DNA of 64,000 nt from Ehretia macrophylla (lineage: Eukaryota > Streptophyta > Magnoliopsida > Boraginales > Ehretiaceae): the NCBI GenBank assembly GCA_037974665.1, contig CM075768.1, forward strand, positions 13,631,001 to 13,695,000. The letters run 5' to 3'. The notes under the pieces were generated by a model, which was given only the letters and a program-made list of their open reading frames with translations, was not told the origin of the DNA and did not search any database. The position numbers and the translations under genes are program-made. Below are positions 1 to 11,171 of this stretch, piece after piece (position 1 is the first letter of the stretch; each line of letters starts with the position of its first letter).

Positions 1-178
1 TTAAATAACATAATTAAGTTTCAAATTTTGAAATGTCAAGTTAAAATTTATAAATTATAAAAATAAATTTACTTTTACTATATTAATATGTTAAATTTTT
101 TTTTACTCGCGTATTAGCAAAAGTATGCAAAACGTATTGTCATTTGTACAGTTTGTTTGATATTCTTGTTTTTTTGAG

Positions 179-394
179 TTAGGGGACATTATTGAAAAAT
201 TGCTCAACATTTCTAGGAACATTGAGTCTAAACCAAACATAATACTAGGAACTTGACAAAATAATCTCAGGAATATTTTTGACAAATCAAACACTTTTAA
301 CCACATTTCCAGGAATAACATTCTTGGGAATGATATTTCCAAGAATGTCATTCTCGGGAATGAAAAATATATCCGTGAACTAAATGTCCCCTAA
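179..394. mobile_element. MITE-like element with 12-bp perfect inverted ends
   Basis: The left end TTAGGGGACATT (179-190) and the right end AATGTCCCCTAA (383-394) are exact inverted repeats around 216 bp of AT-rich, non-coding DNA. The interior repeats GGAAT-type words (ctaggaac, caggaat, gggaatg). This size and structure fit a non-autonomous DNA transposon. I could not find a convincing target duplication, so the superfamily is not assigned. Confidence 0.5.
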
Positions 395-761
395 GTAAAG
401 TGTAGAAAGATACATTGTGAGTTCTATTGTTTTGATTTACATAAAAATTAAACACTTCAAGACATCAGATTCACTGGTTAGGAATTAAATCTAATAGCTC
501 TCATTGGGAATGGTTCAAGGCCAAAAGAAACTATCTCAAAGCAGTATTTTTCTAATTGAACTCTCTCTTGTGTCTGCATATTTTTATGCATTCTGATCAA
601 TTAATTTGCAATCATGTGGGGAATTTTTAGAATTTAAGCTGTCAATATGCGGGTCTTACACTTCTTAGTAGGACGTACCAAATGTGTACGAGTTTTTCTT
701 TACAAGTAGATGGACATAGTATATTCATGAGTCAAGTCTAAATATGTGATGAATGAGAAAC
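395..761. other. Non-coding stretch, nothing recognised
   Basis: AT-rich sequence between the MITE-like element and the LINE remnant. The part next to 762 could be the 3' untranslated end of the minus-strand LINE, but no poly(A) tail marks a boundary. No gene or repeat structure is supported. Confidence 0.4.
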
Positions 762-1772
762 TTAATGAAAAAGTGGAAGGATCAACTTGGGAAAATAAAA
801 TTGAGGAAGTAGGTTTATGTGCTTGGCATCATTTCTTCCCACCCAAATAAACCAAAGAATAAAGATAGGAATTAAGACTCTAATATGCCCTCTATTGACA
901 TAATCTCTAGAAAAAAACCAAGCAGAAAACCAATGATTAAAAGAGCCAAGAGAGGAGAGTCTAACTCCAAAGATACGAGCAAAGTGTTCCCAAACAGAAG
1001 CAGCAGCATGGCTATTAAAGAAGCAATGATCAAATGATTCAATAGCTTTGCAACATTGACAACAAAAAGCAAGAACAAATTCCTTGCCTTGCATTCTGGT
1101 TTCCATAGGGATCCGTTTATCAATTAACCTCCAAATAAAGAATGAAAGTTTAATTGGGATAGAGTTGTACCAGATAAAAGGAAGGACCATTTGTCTACTT
1201 CTTTTTTCTTTGATCATGTTCCAGGCACTACATAAGGTAAAGCTTCCATCTCTTGAGAGAGTCCATAAGGCATCATCTATTTGATTCAAATCAATTGGAA
1301 TTTTGATGATGTTTGTTGTAATGTTAACAGGGAGAACATATGAGAGCTTCCCTTCATTCTATTTGTTTTCATCAATGAATTGTCTCACTTTAACAAAGGA
1401 AATATTAGTAGCAGAAACAAAGGTGCTAAAGGGAGAATCTCCAACCCATGCGTCATGCCAAAAAGAAGAATCAGCAACTCCAATTTTATACCTAATGAAT
1501 TGCTCACGATGAGGGCTTGTATGTTTAAGTCTCTTCCATAGAGAGGAGTCAGGAAACTTAACTTTAGCCAGACAGGGATGAACTCCCATACAATAATAAG
1601 TTATCATATAGTTAGACCAGATGTTGTCAATAGTTCTGAACCTCCACCACAATTTGTAGTTCATTGCCTCACTCAGATCAGAGAGTTTCCTCCTAAGCCT
1701 TCCTTCTTCCACAGGAAAGCAAGTTCTATTCCAAGTAGTCCAGTGAAGTTTTTACAGTTAACTTTATCTATA
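762..1772 (-). pseudogene. L1-type LINE, C-terminal part with zinc-binding RT tail (zf-RVT)
   Basis: One minus-strand frame runs from about 1772 to 762 with a single internal stop near 1356 (TAG, probably a former Trp codon). Upstream it reads WNRTCFPVEEG, then KLWWRFR and LWKRLKH, as in the region after the RT core of plant L1 elements. The part from 1289 down matches the zf-RVT zinc-binding domain: LWTLSRDGSFTL, then KLSFFIWRLI, a CCQCC cluster, ESFDHCFF and the closing RNDAKH. The RT core with its catalytic motif is absent. The N-terminal half of the same element appears to lie at 10089-10620; a decayed gypsy element separates the two. Dead copy. Confidence 0.75.
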
Positions 1773-2296
1773 AAACATTTGAAAATCATCCCTCACCTCA
1801 AATGGAGCAACAAATGCAAAATAAAGCTTGTACATGGTGGAAAATAGCTTGAAAGTGCCTAGAAAAAGCTTGAACTTCTTTCTTCTTCTTCTTCTTCTTC
1901 TTCTTCTTCTTCTTTCTCTTTTCTTTCTTCTCTCTTCCTCTTCAAATCATGTGTGTGAGTGTGTACAGAATTTTTGTGTATGTATATGGTGTAATGTGTG
2001 TGTATTAGTTGGTAGGATATTTTAGAAGGCCCCGAATGACCAACTTGTCCTCCTAACTTAATGCTTATTTCTAGTTTGCCATCTTGTTTTATTTTAACTA
2101 TTTTAGTTAGCTATTGCAATTGGGTAGTAATTAATTAATGCTTACGAGGCCTAAAACATCCAAAATGCACATTAAACGATACTAGTGCACATAAAACGAT
2201 GCAAATGTGTATAAAATCACTCAAATGCACATAAATCAATATAAATGCATATTAAATGATATAATATGCATATGATGTTTCGTGCGGGACTTCACA
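1769..2296 (-). repeat. Truncated 3' LTR of decayed gypsy element 'A'
   Basis: This block is about 90% alike to 5962-5986 plus 9623-10088, allowing for small indels and the insertion between those parts. Read on the minus strand it starts with TGTGAAGTCCCGC directly after a purine tract, as an LTR should. The full LTR is about 2.8 kb, so only its first ~530 bp survive; the rest was lost at the junction with the LINE. It carries a CTT microsatellite at about 1880-1912, which is shorter in the other copy. Confidence 0.7.
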
Positions 2297-2312
2297 TCCT
2301 CCCCCCCTTAAC
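2297..2312 (-). other. Polypurine tract of gypsy element 'A'
   Basis: On the minus strand the sequence GTTAAGGGGGGGAGGA lies directly before the LTR start. It is the plus-strand primer of the retrotransposon and fixes both orientation and LTR boundary. Just beside it (2313-2340) sits sequence resembling the last codons of a gypsy polyprotein. Confidence 0.7.
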
Positions 2313-2419
2313 AGAATTGCGCCTTCGCAATTCTCTCACCTGACAGACAATTCCTCGATAAGCTGCAACGACTCTGTTTGAAGCACATAAAAGAAACCAG
2401 ATCACTGGAGAAAGATGCC

Positions 2420-2750
2420 GAACTATAACCCCGAATACAGATCCCCATATAAGACTTCCGCATAATGACACCACATAAGTGTTGTTGAATAAGAAGTTTA
2501 GATAGAATACCGATTGCCGAATATAAATACCAAATAAAAACTCCGAGTAAGAATACCGAATTCCGAATACCGCAAGAGAATACCGATAGAAAATATCGAA
2601 TACTAAATAGGAATTTCCCAAAATGAGAATACCAATTGAAAATACCAAGTAGGAGTATCGGACAAGAATACCACCGGAGAATACCAAGAGAGATTTCACA
2701 CCAAGAATCCCAAGATAAAATCCTAATAACAAATAAGAATACCGCGAAAA
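2420..2750. repeat. Degenerate GAATACC-type short tandem repeat
   Basis: Words such as gaataccga, gaataccaa and aaataccaa recur about every 10-25 bases over some 330 bp. The array lies between the gag remnant and the polyprotein end of element 'A', where protease, RT and integrase should be. It makes open frames on the minus strand rich in Tyr, Ser and Phe, which I regard as by-products of the repeat. Confidence 0.55.
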
Positions 2751-3074
2751 TCACATTTCTTTCATCATTGTAATCAAGAGCAACATATATCTTTTCAACT
2801 TTTGCCAACCAAGCTTCAGCTTTTCCATCATCGATTCGCCTAGAAACTTGGGTGGGCCATAACTTAATAAATCCTTCAATGTGCTATTATTACCCCCTGC
2901 TCCAGTTGTTTGGTTTTCTAGAATCCGGCTCATCCTATCCACATCATTTACTAGCATACTGAACATTTCTCTTTTAAAATTAGCCTGATCAATATATATC
3001 CTCCGTTCTTCGAGTCCCAGTATTCCTGCGAGTGCTAGGCCCTGCCATCTATGGGTATAGATGCATGATGCCAC
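2725..3074 (-). pseudogene. Gypsy gag N-terminal remnant (element 'A')
   Basis: The minus strand reads an N-terminal gag segment with MSRILENQ, then LLSYGPPKFLGES. After a one-base frameshift near 2835 it continues as KAEAWLAKVEKIYVAL and ERNVIFAVF. This is the Retrotrans_gag start of plant chromoviruses (PPKF, W, EKI and F positions recognisable). It stops abruptly near 2725 where the GAATACC array begins. No protease, RT or integrase remains. Gag would have formed the capsid of the element's particle; this copy is dead. Confidence 0.7.
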
Positions 3075-3596
3075 TTACGGTTATATGATGTATATGCGTT
3101 GTATGAGACATGGATATGTGCCCTATCGATGCTCCTAATATGCATATATTTTAACTATACCTAACACGTGCTTTTCATATAGACATAAAACATCTATAGT
3201 ATTTTAAACACATATGATTCACATAACACATAACATAAGGCATATTGAGCAAGTTACATGTAACAATTAAGCACATAAGTTTCACACAAGCACCAAATAA
3301 GTATACCGAGTCATTGGGTCAACCCCTTAGTCCGCTTCTTATACTACGACTCACTTTGATCTATATAACCAAGGCAATTCTTATGTACCAATCACACTAT
3401 GGCCAAATTCCTACTCAAGAATCTGCAATCTTCAACTCAATCCTTTAGTTATAACATTGTCAAAGAATCATAATCTCTAACTTTAGCTAAAGTAATCTAT
3501 TCACCTTATCACACACTTTATCATAACCAATTCTACCTCAAGGTTTCTACCCACTGACCAGGGGTTCTAAACCCAACTTACGCCTAGCTAACTTGC

Positions 3597-3613
3597 TAAG
3601 CTCTGATACTACC
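3597..3613 (-). other. Primer-binding site of gypsy element 'A'
   Basis: Minus strand TGGTAGTATCAGAGCTTAG resembles the initiator-methionine tRNA primer site (TGGTATCAGAGC), with a small disturbance. It lies just inside the LTR end and upstream of gag, as expected. Confidence 0.65.
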
Positions 3614-5986
3614 AGTCACAACCCCAATTTTTAAACGCTAATGTATGTATTCTAATACCACAAAAGCAAAATAAGTTCAAGCTTGCATATACCTCAACAT
3701 CTTGGGATCGTAATGTCATAGGCTTAGGAAGATCACTCCGCCTAAGTCCGCTAAGGCACAAAACAGTAGCCCGGACACTATTAGCCATAAAACAATCCAA
3801 CCTTATACAAAAGAACCTAATACTAACATTCAAGTTATAAGAGTGACATAAATCGAGCAATACTTGTTATACAAACTTTATCACTAAAAGTTAAAGTCAT
3901 AATCCAAATACATAATTATGAAGCCGTATCCATTAAATTATAACTTGTAATCCCTCTAGTACAACTAAGTCCTCAAGAGTTATAAATTGATTAACTACAC
4001 AAATTCTAATCCAAAAGGAAAAACAAGATAACAAGATAGTCAAATATACAAAATATTTTCCATGAGTGAGCAAGTAGAGCACGAAGGTAGAAAATCTAAA
4101 TCATCACGTTAACAGGGCTTTTATAAACAAGCAGGCTCAATTGTACCTGAGATGTTAAGAAAAAAAAATGGTGAGCTACAACTAGCTGAACGAGGGATAA
4201 GGGAAACGGGAATTTTCGCAAACCATTTTCCATTTTGAAATCATTTGGAAAACTATGTCGTGCACACAAGTTTATAGCACGCAAGACCTTCATGTAATAA
4301 CAAGTGTTTGTATAACATGTGGTAACGTGCAATAACACGAAGCGAATATCAACATGATAGTAAACCATCAAGGGAACTATACACATGAGAGGTGATACAT
4401 AATATTAAACACATAACCCAACTCACCAAGGGCAAAGGCTCCTACTAGGAGTGGTAGCACATAATATTGAAATTCGAGTCATGTATCAATAATAGTAATG
4501 ACGTTTAGATAAACATTCAACCTTCATCCCCGAGGTCCTCCAAAGACCAAGCGAGAGTACTTAATCACATAATAAAAAGGATACAAATGTACGATCATTG
4601 TTGGAGATGGCCAGTCTCGAGTCTTCAATCAATATCTTCCCCTTTCACCAACATTAAGTGTTATCCGGATGTACACCGCGTTCCATGGTAGTCGATACCG
4701 ACTGGCAGCCCGATGCTGCCCAAAGATAACGAACTCTACCATGTCCATGAAGTTTGGTACCACCGCGCTCGTCATTGATAACAATATGAACACATTTGGA
4801 GGGCAATAAAAGTAGGTTGCCTACGTTTATACAATCATATACAAGCATTTCAAACATTTGATCATATAGAACATCGTGCATTCACGTGCATGTATATATA
4901 TATATATACTTGAACATATTTCAATGCATAAACATGTAAACAATTATAATATGTTGCATTTAGAATTCATAAAACACAATGTGGAGGATATCAAGGAAAG
5001 TTACTTCATCAAACAAGCGATTAACCATGTAGTGACCTCATACGAACTTGTAGTGACATGTGCATCGTTTAGATAATTATGAAACCAATACTCATCATGC
5101 TTGACCATATTATTACTATGTAGAAGAGTTCCACTTAGCCATATACCAAAGGAGGGTGTAAGAATCACTCAAAACTACAAGAAAATGCAAACACGAACAA
5201 AACTATGAAGCAACCTCAATGCTCTTGCATTAGCCTAACTAAACAGTTAATTTACCTACCTTTCCAAACTCCAATTAATCTGAATTTAGTATATAATTGA
5301 AGCTTATCGAATATAAATAGCTCTCGAATCAAACGAAACTCAATTTGGAGTTGAATTGAGTGAGATATGGCCTTTAGAAAAATATTGCGCAAAAGGGGAG
5401 GGATGGTCGGATGAGGGTCTCGTCCTACTCCTTCAACCGACTCAAGCAGTGGGAGTTGGATGAGGGAGTTGGGTGAGCTCCCTTGACGACTCCCTTGACC
5501 GACTCAAGCTGTCAAGGTCATTCCAAGCCCGATTTTCATGTTCTTTCCTTTTTTCCTTCTTTCTTCTTCAATCTTGCTACAACTAAGTTTATGCCTCAAA
5601 TTCCTTTCAATTACAACTCCATAACCAACAGTTAAACATGTATCAAGCACCAATTAAAGTTAGAACCATCATAGAAACAACAAAAGTGCTCAAACTAGCA
5701 ACTACAACACATTACAAGCTCAACCACCAAGATTTACCTCCTAGGGATGCATCTTCTATTTTCATACTTCAAATCTAGTGTAATAATCATATTTAGCATT
5801 TTGATAGCTTACAAGAACAAGAATAAGCATAATGGAGCTTAACCATTAAGTCTTGAGACCCTAGAAAATGAAACCAAGTTCAAATCCAACATCTAACATA
5901 CACATTAGCTCAATCATGTTTTACATACATATAGATCACTCTACTATGAGTGGTATGCCTTTATAAAACATTTGAAAATCATCCCT
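3614..5986 (-). repeat. 5' LTR of gypsy element 'A', inner part
   Basis: About 2.37 kb of LTR lies between the primer site at 3597-3613 and the solo LTR that interrupts it at 5987. Its right edge (5962-5986) matches 1769-1794 in the truncated 3' LTR. The interior has the layout of other large chromovirus LTRs here: a 'caccgcgttccatggtag' segment at 4668-4690 and a 'ccaaGGG' stretch near 4420. No gene is supported; open frames at 3609-5076 look incidental. Confidence 0.65.
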
Positions 5987-8900
5987 TGTGATGCCCGGGA
6001 ATTTCATCATATTTTTTAAAATAATTGTTGCATATCTTTTTGAGCATTTTTATGTGCATTTATTTTCTTGCTTAATTGTTTATTTGGGAGATTACTATTC
6101 ATAAGCAATTTAACTGTCTAGAATGCTCGGTTTAGTATTTTTCCTAGATAGTAGAACTTATAAAGGGAATCGGGAACTTGTAGTTTTAGACTTTAGAGGC
6201 CGGGAACATGCATTTGAAAAATGATTCGTGCTTCGTTGAATAGTGTTACATTAGTGTAAATAATAGTTTAGTTGATTAGTCTTCTAATTGACAATTTTAG
6301 TGTAGTTTGACTAAGTCCTTGTTAGTATTTGACTCATAAAAATAACTTATACATATACATATACTTAATACACTACAAATACATGCATATGTTCATCAAA
6401 AACAAAACAAAACTACCCAAAGCCCCCCTCCCTCCCCCCTCCCCCCCCCTCCCCCCCCCCCCCCCCCCTCTTCTTCCCCAAACCCGTCAGTCAAGAGAAA
6501 AAAAAAGAGAGGAACTTTTGCAAGCAAATTTTTCCATTTGGCTCAAGAATCATCATCCTACACCTCATTCCACCTCTCCAAAGGTTCTCTCCACCTTCCT
6601 CAAGGCCTCTAGGTGAGGGAGTGCATCATTTTAGCTAGTTTAAAGTTTATGCCAAGTTTTTATAATTTTTGAATTTGCTATTTTGTGCTATAAATTACTT
6701 GATTCTTGCTAGATATGGTATTATTACATGCTAGAGAACATGTTTATGCATTGGTATAACTTGGAACTAAGTTTTTAGCAAGAATCTAAATGAGGAGATG
6801 ATGAATAGTACCAAACTAGGTTTTTGAAAAAAGTCGCAATTTAATTCGATTCGAGGCTTCTAGTAGTTGTTAATTAGGTCATTGAGCGTGAGAAAAATGT
6901 TAGTTGCATTTGCTATGCACAAAATTTGGATAATTTGATCAAAATAGGCTACTTTGATAAGGGATTTCGAGGTTAACTCGAATCCAAGTACGTTTCGAGG
7001 TTATGGCTAGTCTTTATTAAGTATTGAAGCCTTAGAAGTGCTTTCGTTTCACTTATTTGGGTTTCGGAATTGGTACTTATAATGTAAACCCACAAAGAGG
7101 CATTTTCGGTGTTTTCGTGTATTGGAACTCTAGGCTATGGTTTGAAGGTTCTAAATGATGTATTTAGGTATCATTGGATTGGTAGAATAGCTATCTTGCC
7201 TAATTTGATCATTGAATTTCGATAGGAAACTTAATAGTCTAGTTGAACAAAGGGAAAACTCGGAGTTTTCATGCTTAGCCTTGAATTATCATTGGTGCTT
7301 GTATATCCTGATCTTATATGTTGTTATATAGCAATTGTGAACATTTCATGAAGTTTCGTGATCATCAGACATTTGACCCCCTTTGTGCGTGCTTGATTAA
7401 TTTCATGTTCTAGCATGTTTGCTACTTGATAATTGCTTTATAATTGAGTAATTAAGTATTTGTATGCCTTTGTGTAGCGTACGTATCATAGTAGTGAAGT
7501 TTTGTGAATTAAGTTATTTGGTTTGTATGACTTTAGTTTAGTATGAATTTGAAAGGGGACTAAAGGAACTAGTTATGAACTATGTTGTTAATTGTTGTTA
7601 ATTGACTCATTAATTGATAAGATAAGTGTTGTATGTGCCAAAGTGAAGCCTAAAGCTAGCAAGCAAAGCATGAAGCCAAGGTAGAATTCAAGTAGGCACT
7701 TGTATGAGTGTGTTCTGTTTTGGGTCAGTCCACTGCCCCTGTCTTTCGAAGCTTCTTTGACCTAGCAAACGTACTCGAAAATTAACAAAATTTACACAAA
7801 AGCTATATTAGGTAGTTTAGAACAAATGTTGATTTCTAGGACTAAGGCTAATTCTAACATTTTAGCCCTCTGATTACATCATTTCCGAAATGTAGCTCAA
7901 AAATGGCTGGTTCTGCCCAGCTATGCGTGGTTGCTCGGTAAGGGTTATAACTTTTGGAATTTAACTCGGAATTGAATACCGTTTGAACCTAAAATTAACT
8001 AAACTCGAAGAGGTACGATTATACATAAAAATCAGATAGTTTGGAGGTCAATAGCCTAGGTAACCGAATTGATTAAGTTGAGCTTCTGTTAGAGGAATTG
8101 GAAGATGTCTTAGTTGAGCTTGCGGTATTAACTTTGCACTTGGAAACTTGTATTGAATGTTTGAAGAATTAATTAGAATATAAGTTAAATGTAAAGATGT
8201 TAACCAATGCATGTTAGTTGAGTCCACTTGTACAGTTGGCATTTAGTTTATATGTTAAGTACAATTTTGGTTAGTTGTAGTTAGCTTAACCTTATATATT
8301 AGTAAATGCTTCTATGTTGTTACAAAACTATGGAGTTTAATTAAGTTACAATGAAATAAAGCATGTAATATTGATTCTTGGATATGGAAGATAATTGTTA
8401 AACCTTCTATAGTCAATTGCTAAAGTGTTACACTTATATGAATAACTAGGGGTTTGCACATTTGAGTGGATTCAAAGAGGTTTGGAGTAAGTCTAAGCTA
8501 TACCCTTACAGGTTTGGTAAAGGTGAGGGAGTCTTTATCTTTTCTGCGCATCTTAACTTATTTTATTATTTCTAGATTGTACTATTTAATAATTGATAAA
8601 GTTTATATTATTATTTACTTGCTATCTTGTGTCTTTCCGTGTTATATGTGATTAACTACGAGGGCAGCCTACTTTGTCGTCCCTCATATGTGATATTTGA
8701 TATACTTGGTTCTCGTGATCCGTGATCATGTTTTGGGGTTGCGTAACCTTTTCGGACATGGTAGCGTCAAGAAATACGAGCGGCATCGGGCTTGTCGTGC
8801 TCCCTCGACTACCATGGTGCCTATTCCCTTTCTCTTGCTGAGTATACTCCACTACCCCAGATGCGTGGTTCACCTCGTTGGGGCATATGAACCTACCTCA

Positions 8901-9617
8901 GGAGAAAGGGTCGTAGGATCGGGGTATATCCGAAGTACCCCATTATGAAGGAATAAGGGTTTTTCCGACACTTGCTTGGAGATCTTGGCTCGTGGCTCAT
9001 GATTGAAGACAAAGTGGAACCGTATCCTTTTTATATGTGGTTAAATACTTGTCTATCTGGTTTTGTTACTTTGTGTTGTATATATGGCTATCTTTGTTGC
9101 ATATCATATTCCATGACTCGGTATGTTGCATCACCTCCCTCGCTGAGTAACTGTGTTGCTCACTCCTCTTTTCAACATGTCCCAGGATCAGTTGGAGATT
9201 GGATTGCCTCCTGTGTGGCCTGCCTGCTCAATTAGTGTGTAGAACAAGAAACAATGTGTATATTATATGCTTGTATACTATTTGAGACCTTATGGTCATG
9301 TATGTATTTGTGTTATCTTAAAAAATGTAATATTAAAGTTTTAGTCTTGGGTGATAGTTAGGTGTTAGTGGTTTGTAATAACTTCAATTGTTTACTTTAC
9401 TGTCTAATTGACTTGCATGCTTGTAGGGATGAAATGGATTGAGGTTATGGATTATGGTCTTGTGGTTGTATGTTGTTGTTTGCAGGTTTTCATATAGTCT
9501 TATATATAGGGGAAACTCCGTCCGTTTTCCCTAAATCTTTGTGCCCGGGTTTGGATAAGGGTTGAGAATAACAAGATTAATAGAAGTCCTAGTTCCGTGA
9601 GGGATCAGGGCGTTACA
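5987..9617 (+). mobile_element. Solo LTR, large chromovirus-type (3.6 kb)
   Basis: It starts TGTGATGCCCGGG and ends GGGCGTTACA, the canonical ends of Tekay-like gypsy LTRs. It is flanked by TCCCT (5982-5986) and TTTCT (9618-9622), a 5-bp target duplication with two C-to-T changes; the uninterrupted site is visible at 1786-1800. No primer site, polyprotein or second LTR lies inside, so it is a solo LTR left by LTR-LTR recombination. Internal segments (8650-8960) resemble LTR parts at 31795-32440 and, inverted, 33240-33780. The small open frames are not genes. Confidence 0.75.
6423..6469. repeat. Poly-C / CT-rich tract
   Basis: A run of C with scattered T, including about 18 uninterrupted C near the end, lies inside the solo LTR. 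The complementary strand is a G-run. Run length is prone to sequencing or assembly error. Confidence 0.85.
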
Positions 9618-9622
9618 TTTCT

Positions 9623-10088
9623 TGCCTCAAATGGAGCAACAAATGCAAAATAAAGCTTGTAAATGGTGGAAAATAGCTTGAACTTCTTTCTTCTTCTTCT
9701 TTTTCTTTCTCTGTTCTTTCTTCTCTCTTCCTCTTCAAATCGTGTGTGTGGTGTGTGCAGAATTTTTGTGTTTGTATATGGTGTAATGTGTGTCTATTAG
9801 TTGGTAGGATATTTTAGAAGGCCCCGAATGACCAACTTGGCCTCCTAACTTAATGCTTATTTCTAGTTTGTCACCTTGTTTTGTTTTAACTATTTTAGTT
9901 AGCTATTGCAATTGGGTTGTAATTAATTAATGTCTACGACACCTAAAACATCCAAAATGCACGTTAAACGATACTAGTGCACATAAAACGATACAAATGC
10001 GTATAAAATCACTCAAATGCATGTAAATCAATATAAATGCGTATTAAATGATATGATATGCATATGATGTTTCGTGTGGGGCTTCGTA
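9623..10088 (-). repeat. 5' LTR of gypsy element 'A', outer part
   Basis: This continues the LTR interrupted at 5986. It aligns with 1800-2296 base for base apart from a shorter CTT tract and scattered transitions. The outer end reads TACGAAGCCCC on the minus strand, a decayed form of TGTGAAGTCCC. It abuts the LINE remnant at 10089. Confidence 0.7.
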
Positions 10089-10620
10089 TCAATGATAGCC
10101 TCATGAAGATCCAAACTCCTACCATGCCTGGTAGAAGAGAGAAGAAATTCCATCTGGGCCCTTCACTGTTAGGATCAATAGAGAAAACAGTCTGGCTGAT
10201 TTCCTCAAGGCTTGGGTCTACATTCAGCATAACTTTGTTAGAATGATCAATGAGTTGAGGCATAGAGTTCCAAATAAAGTCCAGGTCTGTTGGGGGTTCA
10301 CTTTGATCATTTTACAGTAAAGTAGAGAAAAATGTATATGATGGCTTCCTCTTTTATGTCTTGTAGATTGTCCAAGGAAATGTTCCTGTCTTTGACAATA
10401 TTCCACACAAAATTTCTGTTTCTTTTCTTCCTCATAATGGCTTGGAAATATTTTAGTATTCCTTTTTCCTTCCACAAGCCATTTGCAACCAGATTTTTGC
10501 TGCCAAAACCCTTCTTCAATAGCAAGAATTTTGTAAAGTTCAGCTTCTGCTCTAGAGAGGTCTTCTCGATGGATTGTAAAAGCTTGTTGAGACTAGCGAG
10601 GTGATATTATAATTAGGATC
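10089..10620 (-). pseudogene. L1-type LINE, segment between endonuclease and RT
   Basis: On the minus strand: KLYKILAIEEGFWQQKSG-like, then WLVEGKRNTKIFQ (the W..GDRNTKFFH block of plant L1), RNRNFVW, DPSLEEISQTVFSIDPNS and GPDGISSLFYQAW (the GPDGF start of the RT domain). Several frameshifts and stops are present. It ends exactly where the gypsy LTR begins. With 762-1772 it makes one LINE lacking about 1.2 kb of RT core. Confidence 0.75.
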
Positions 10621-10797
10621 AATTTTGCTAAGAAGGACCTTTTATTATTTTTTGACGTTAGTACCTTTACTTTTGGTATAGTGTAAAGGTAGTTTGGGCT
10701 AGTGACTCACATCCTTTGGTGGGCAATGTATAGATTTGCGTGTTTAATGTAGAGATATGTTACCAAACTAAATCAAACTAAACTAAGTCTTGTACCA

Positions 10798-11171
10798 TTA
10801 GGTGGGGTCGGTTATATGAATCATGTGACGCCATTCGTTCTTGTCGAATGTCATTTCCTCTATAAGCTCCATACACGCAAGGTCTCGTCTAATTGTCTCC
10901 GTCCAAGTCATCTTAGACCCTCTTCTACCCCTCTTCTGGTGTACTATTTCTAAACCTTCGCACACTCTAACAGGCACATCGACAAGTTGTCTCCTGATAT
11001 AACCAAACCATCTCAAACGATTTTTTCTCATCTTATCCTCAATAGGGACTACTCATACTCTTTTACATATCACCTCGTTCTTAATCTTGTCATTCCTAGT
11101 TTTTCTACATATCCATCTTAATATTCTCATCTCAGCCACCAACATTTTATGAATATGTTGATATTTCACCG
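10798..11171 (-). pseudogene. RTE-type LINE, RT C-terminal tail
   Basis: Reads on the minus strand as MLVAEMRILRWICRKTRNDKI..., then VPIEDKMRKNRLRWFGYIRR, GRRGSKMTWTETIRRDL and KNEWRHMIHITDPT. This is the well-conserved tail of plant RTE-clade reverse transcriptases. One stop falls in the RV*VVPIEDK segment. The LINE is 5'-truncated. A second, shorter tail of the same family lies at 17517-17757 in the upstream region of PRX-A. Confidence 0.8.

Noticed and set aside
1880-1912. CTT repeat as a coding or regulatory feature
   Set aside because: A simple microsatellite inside an LTR, of different length in the partner copy.
2292-2808. Tyr/Ser/Phe-rich minus-strand frames of 146 and 166 codons
   Set aside because: They are translations of the GAATACC repeat array; only the gag text at their N-terminal end is meaningful.
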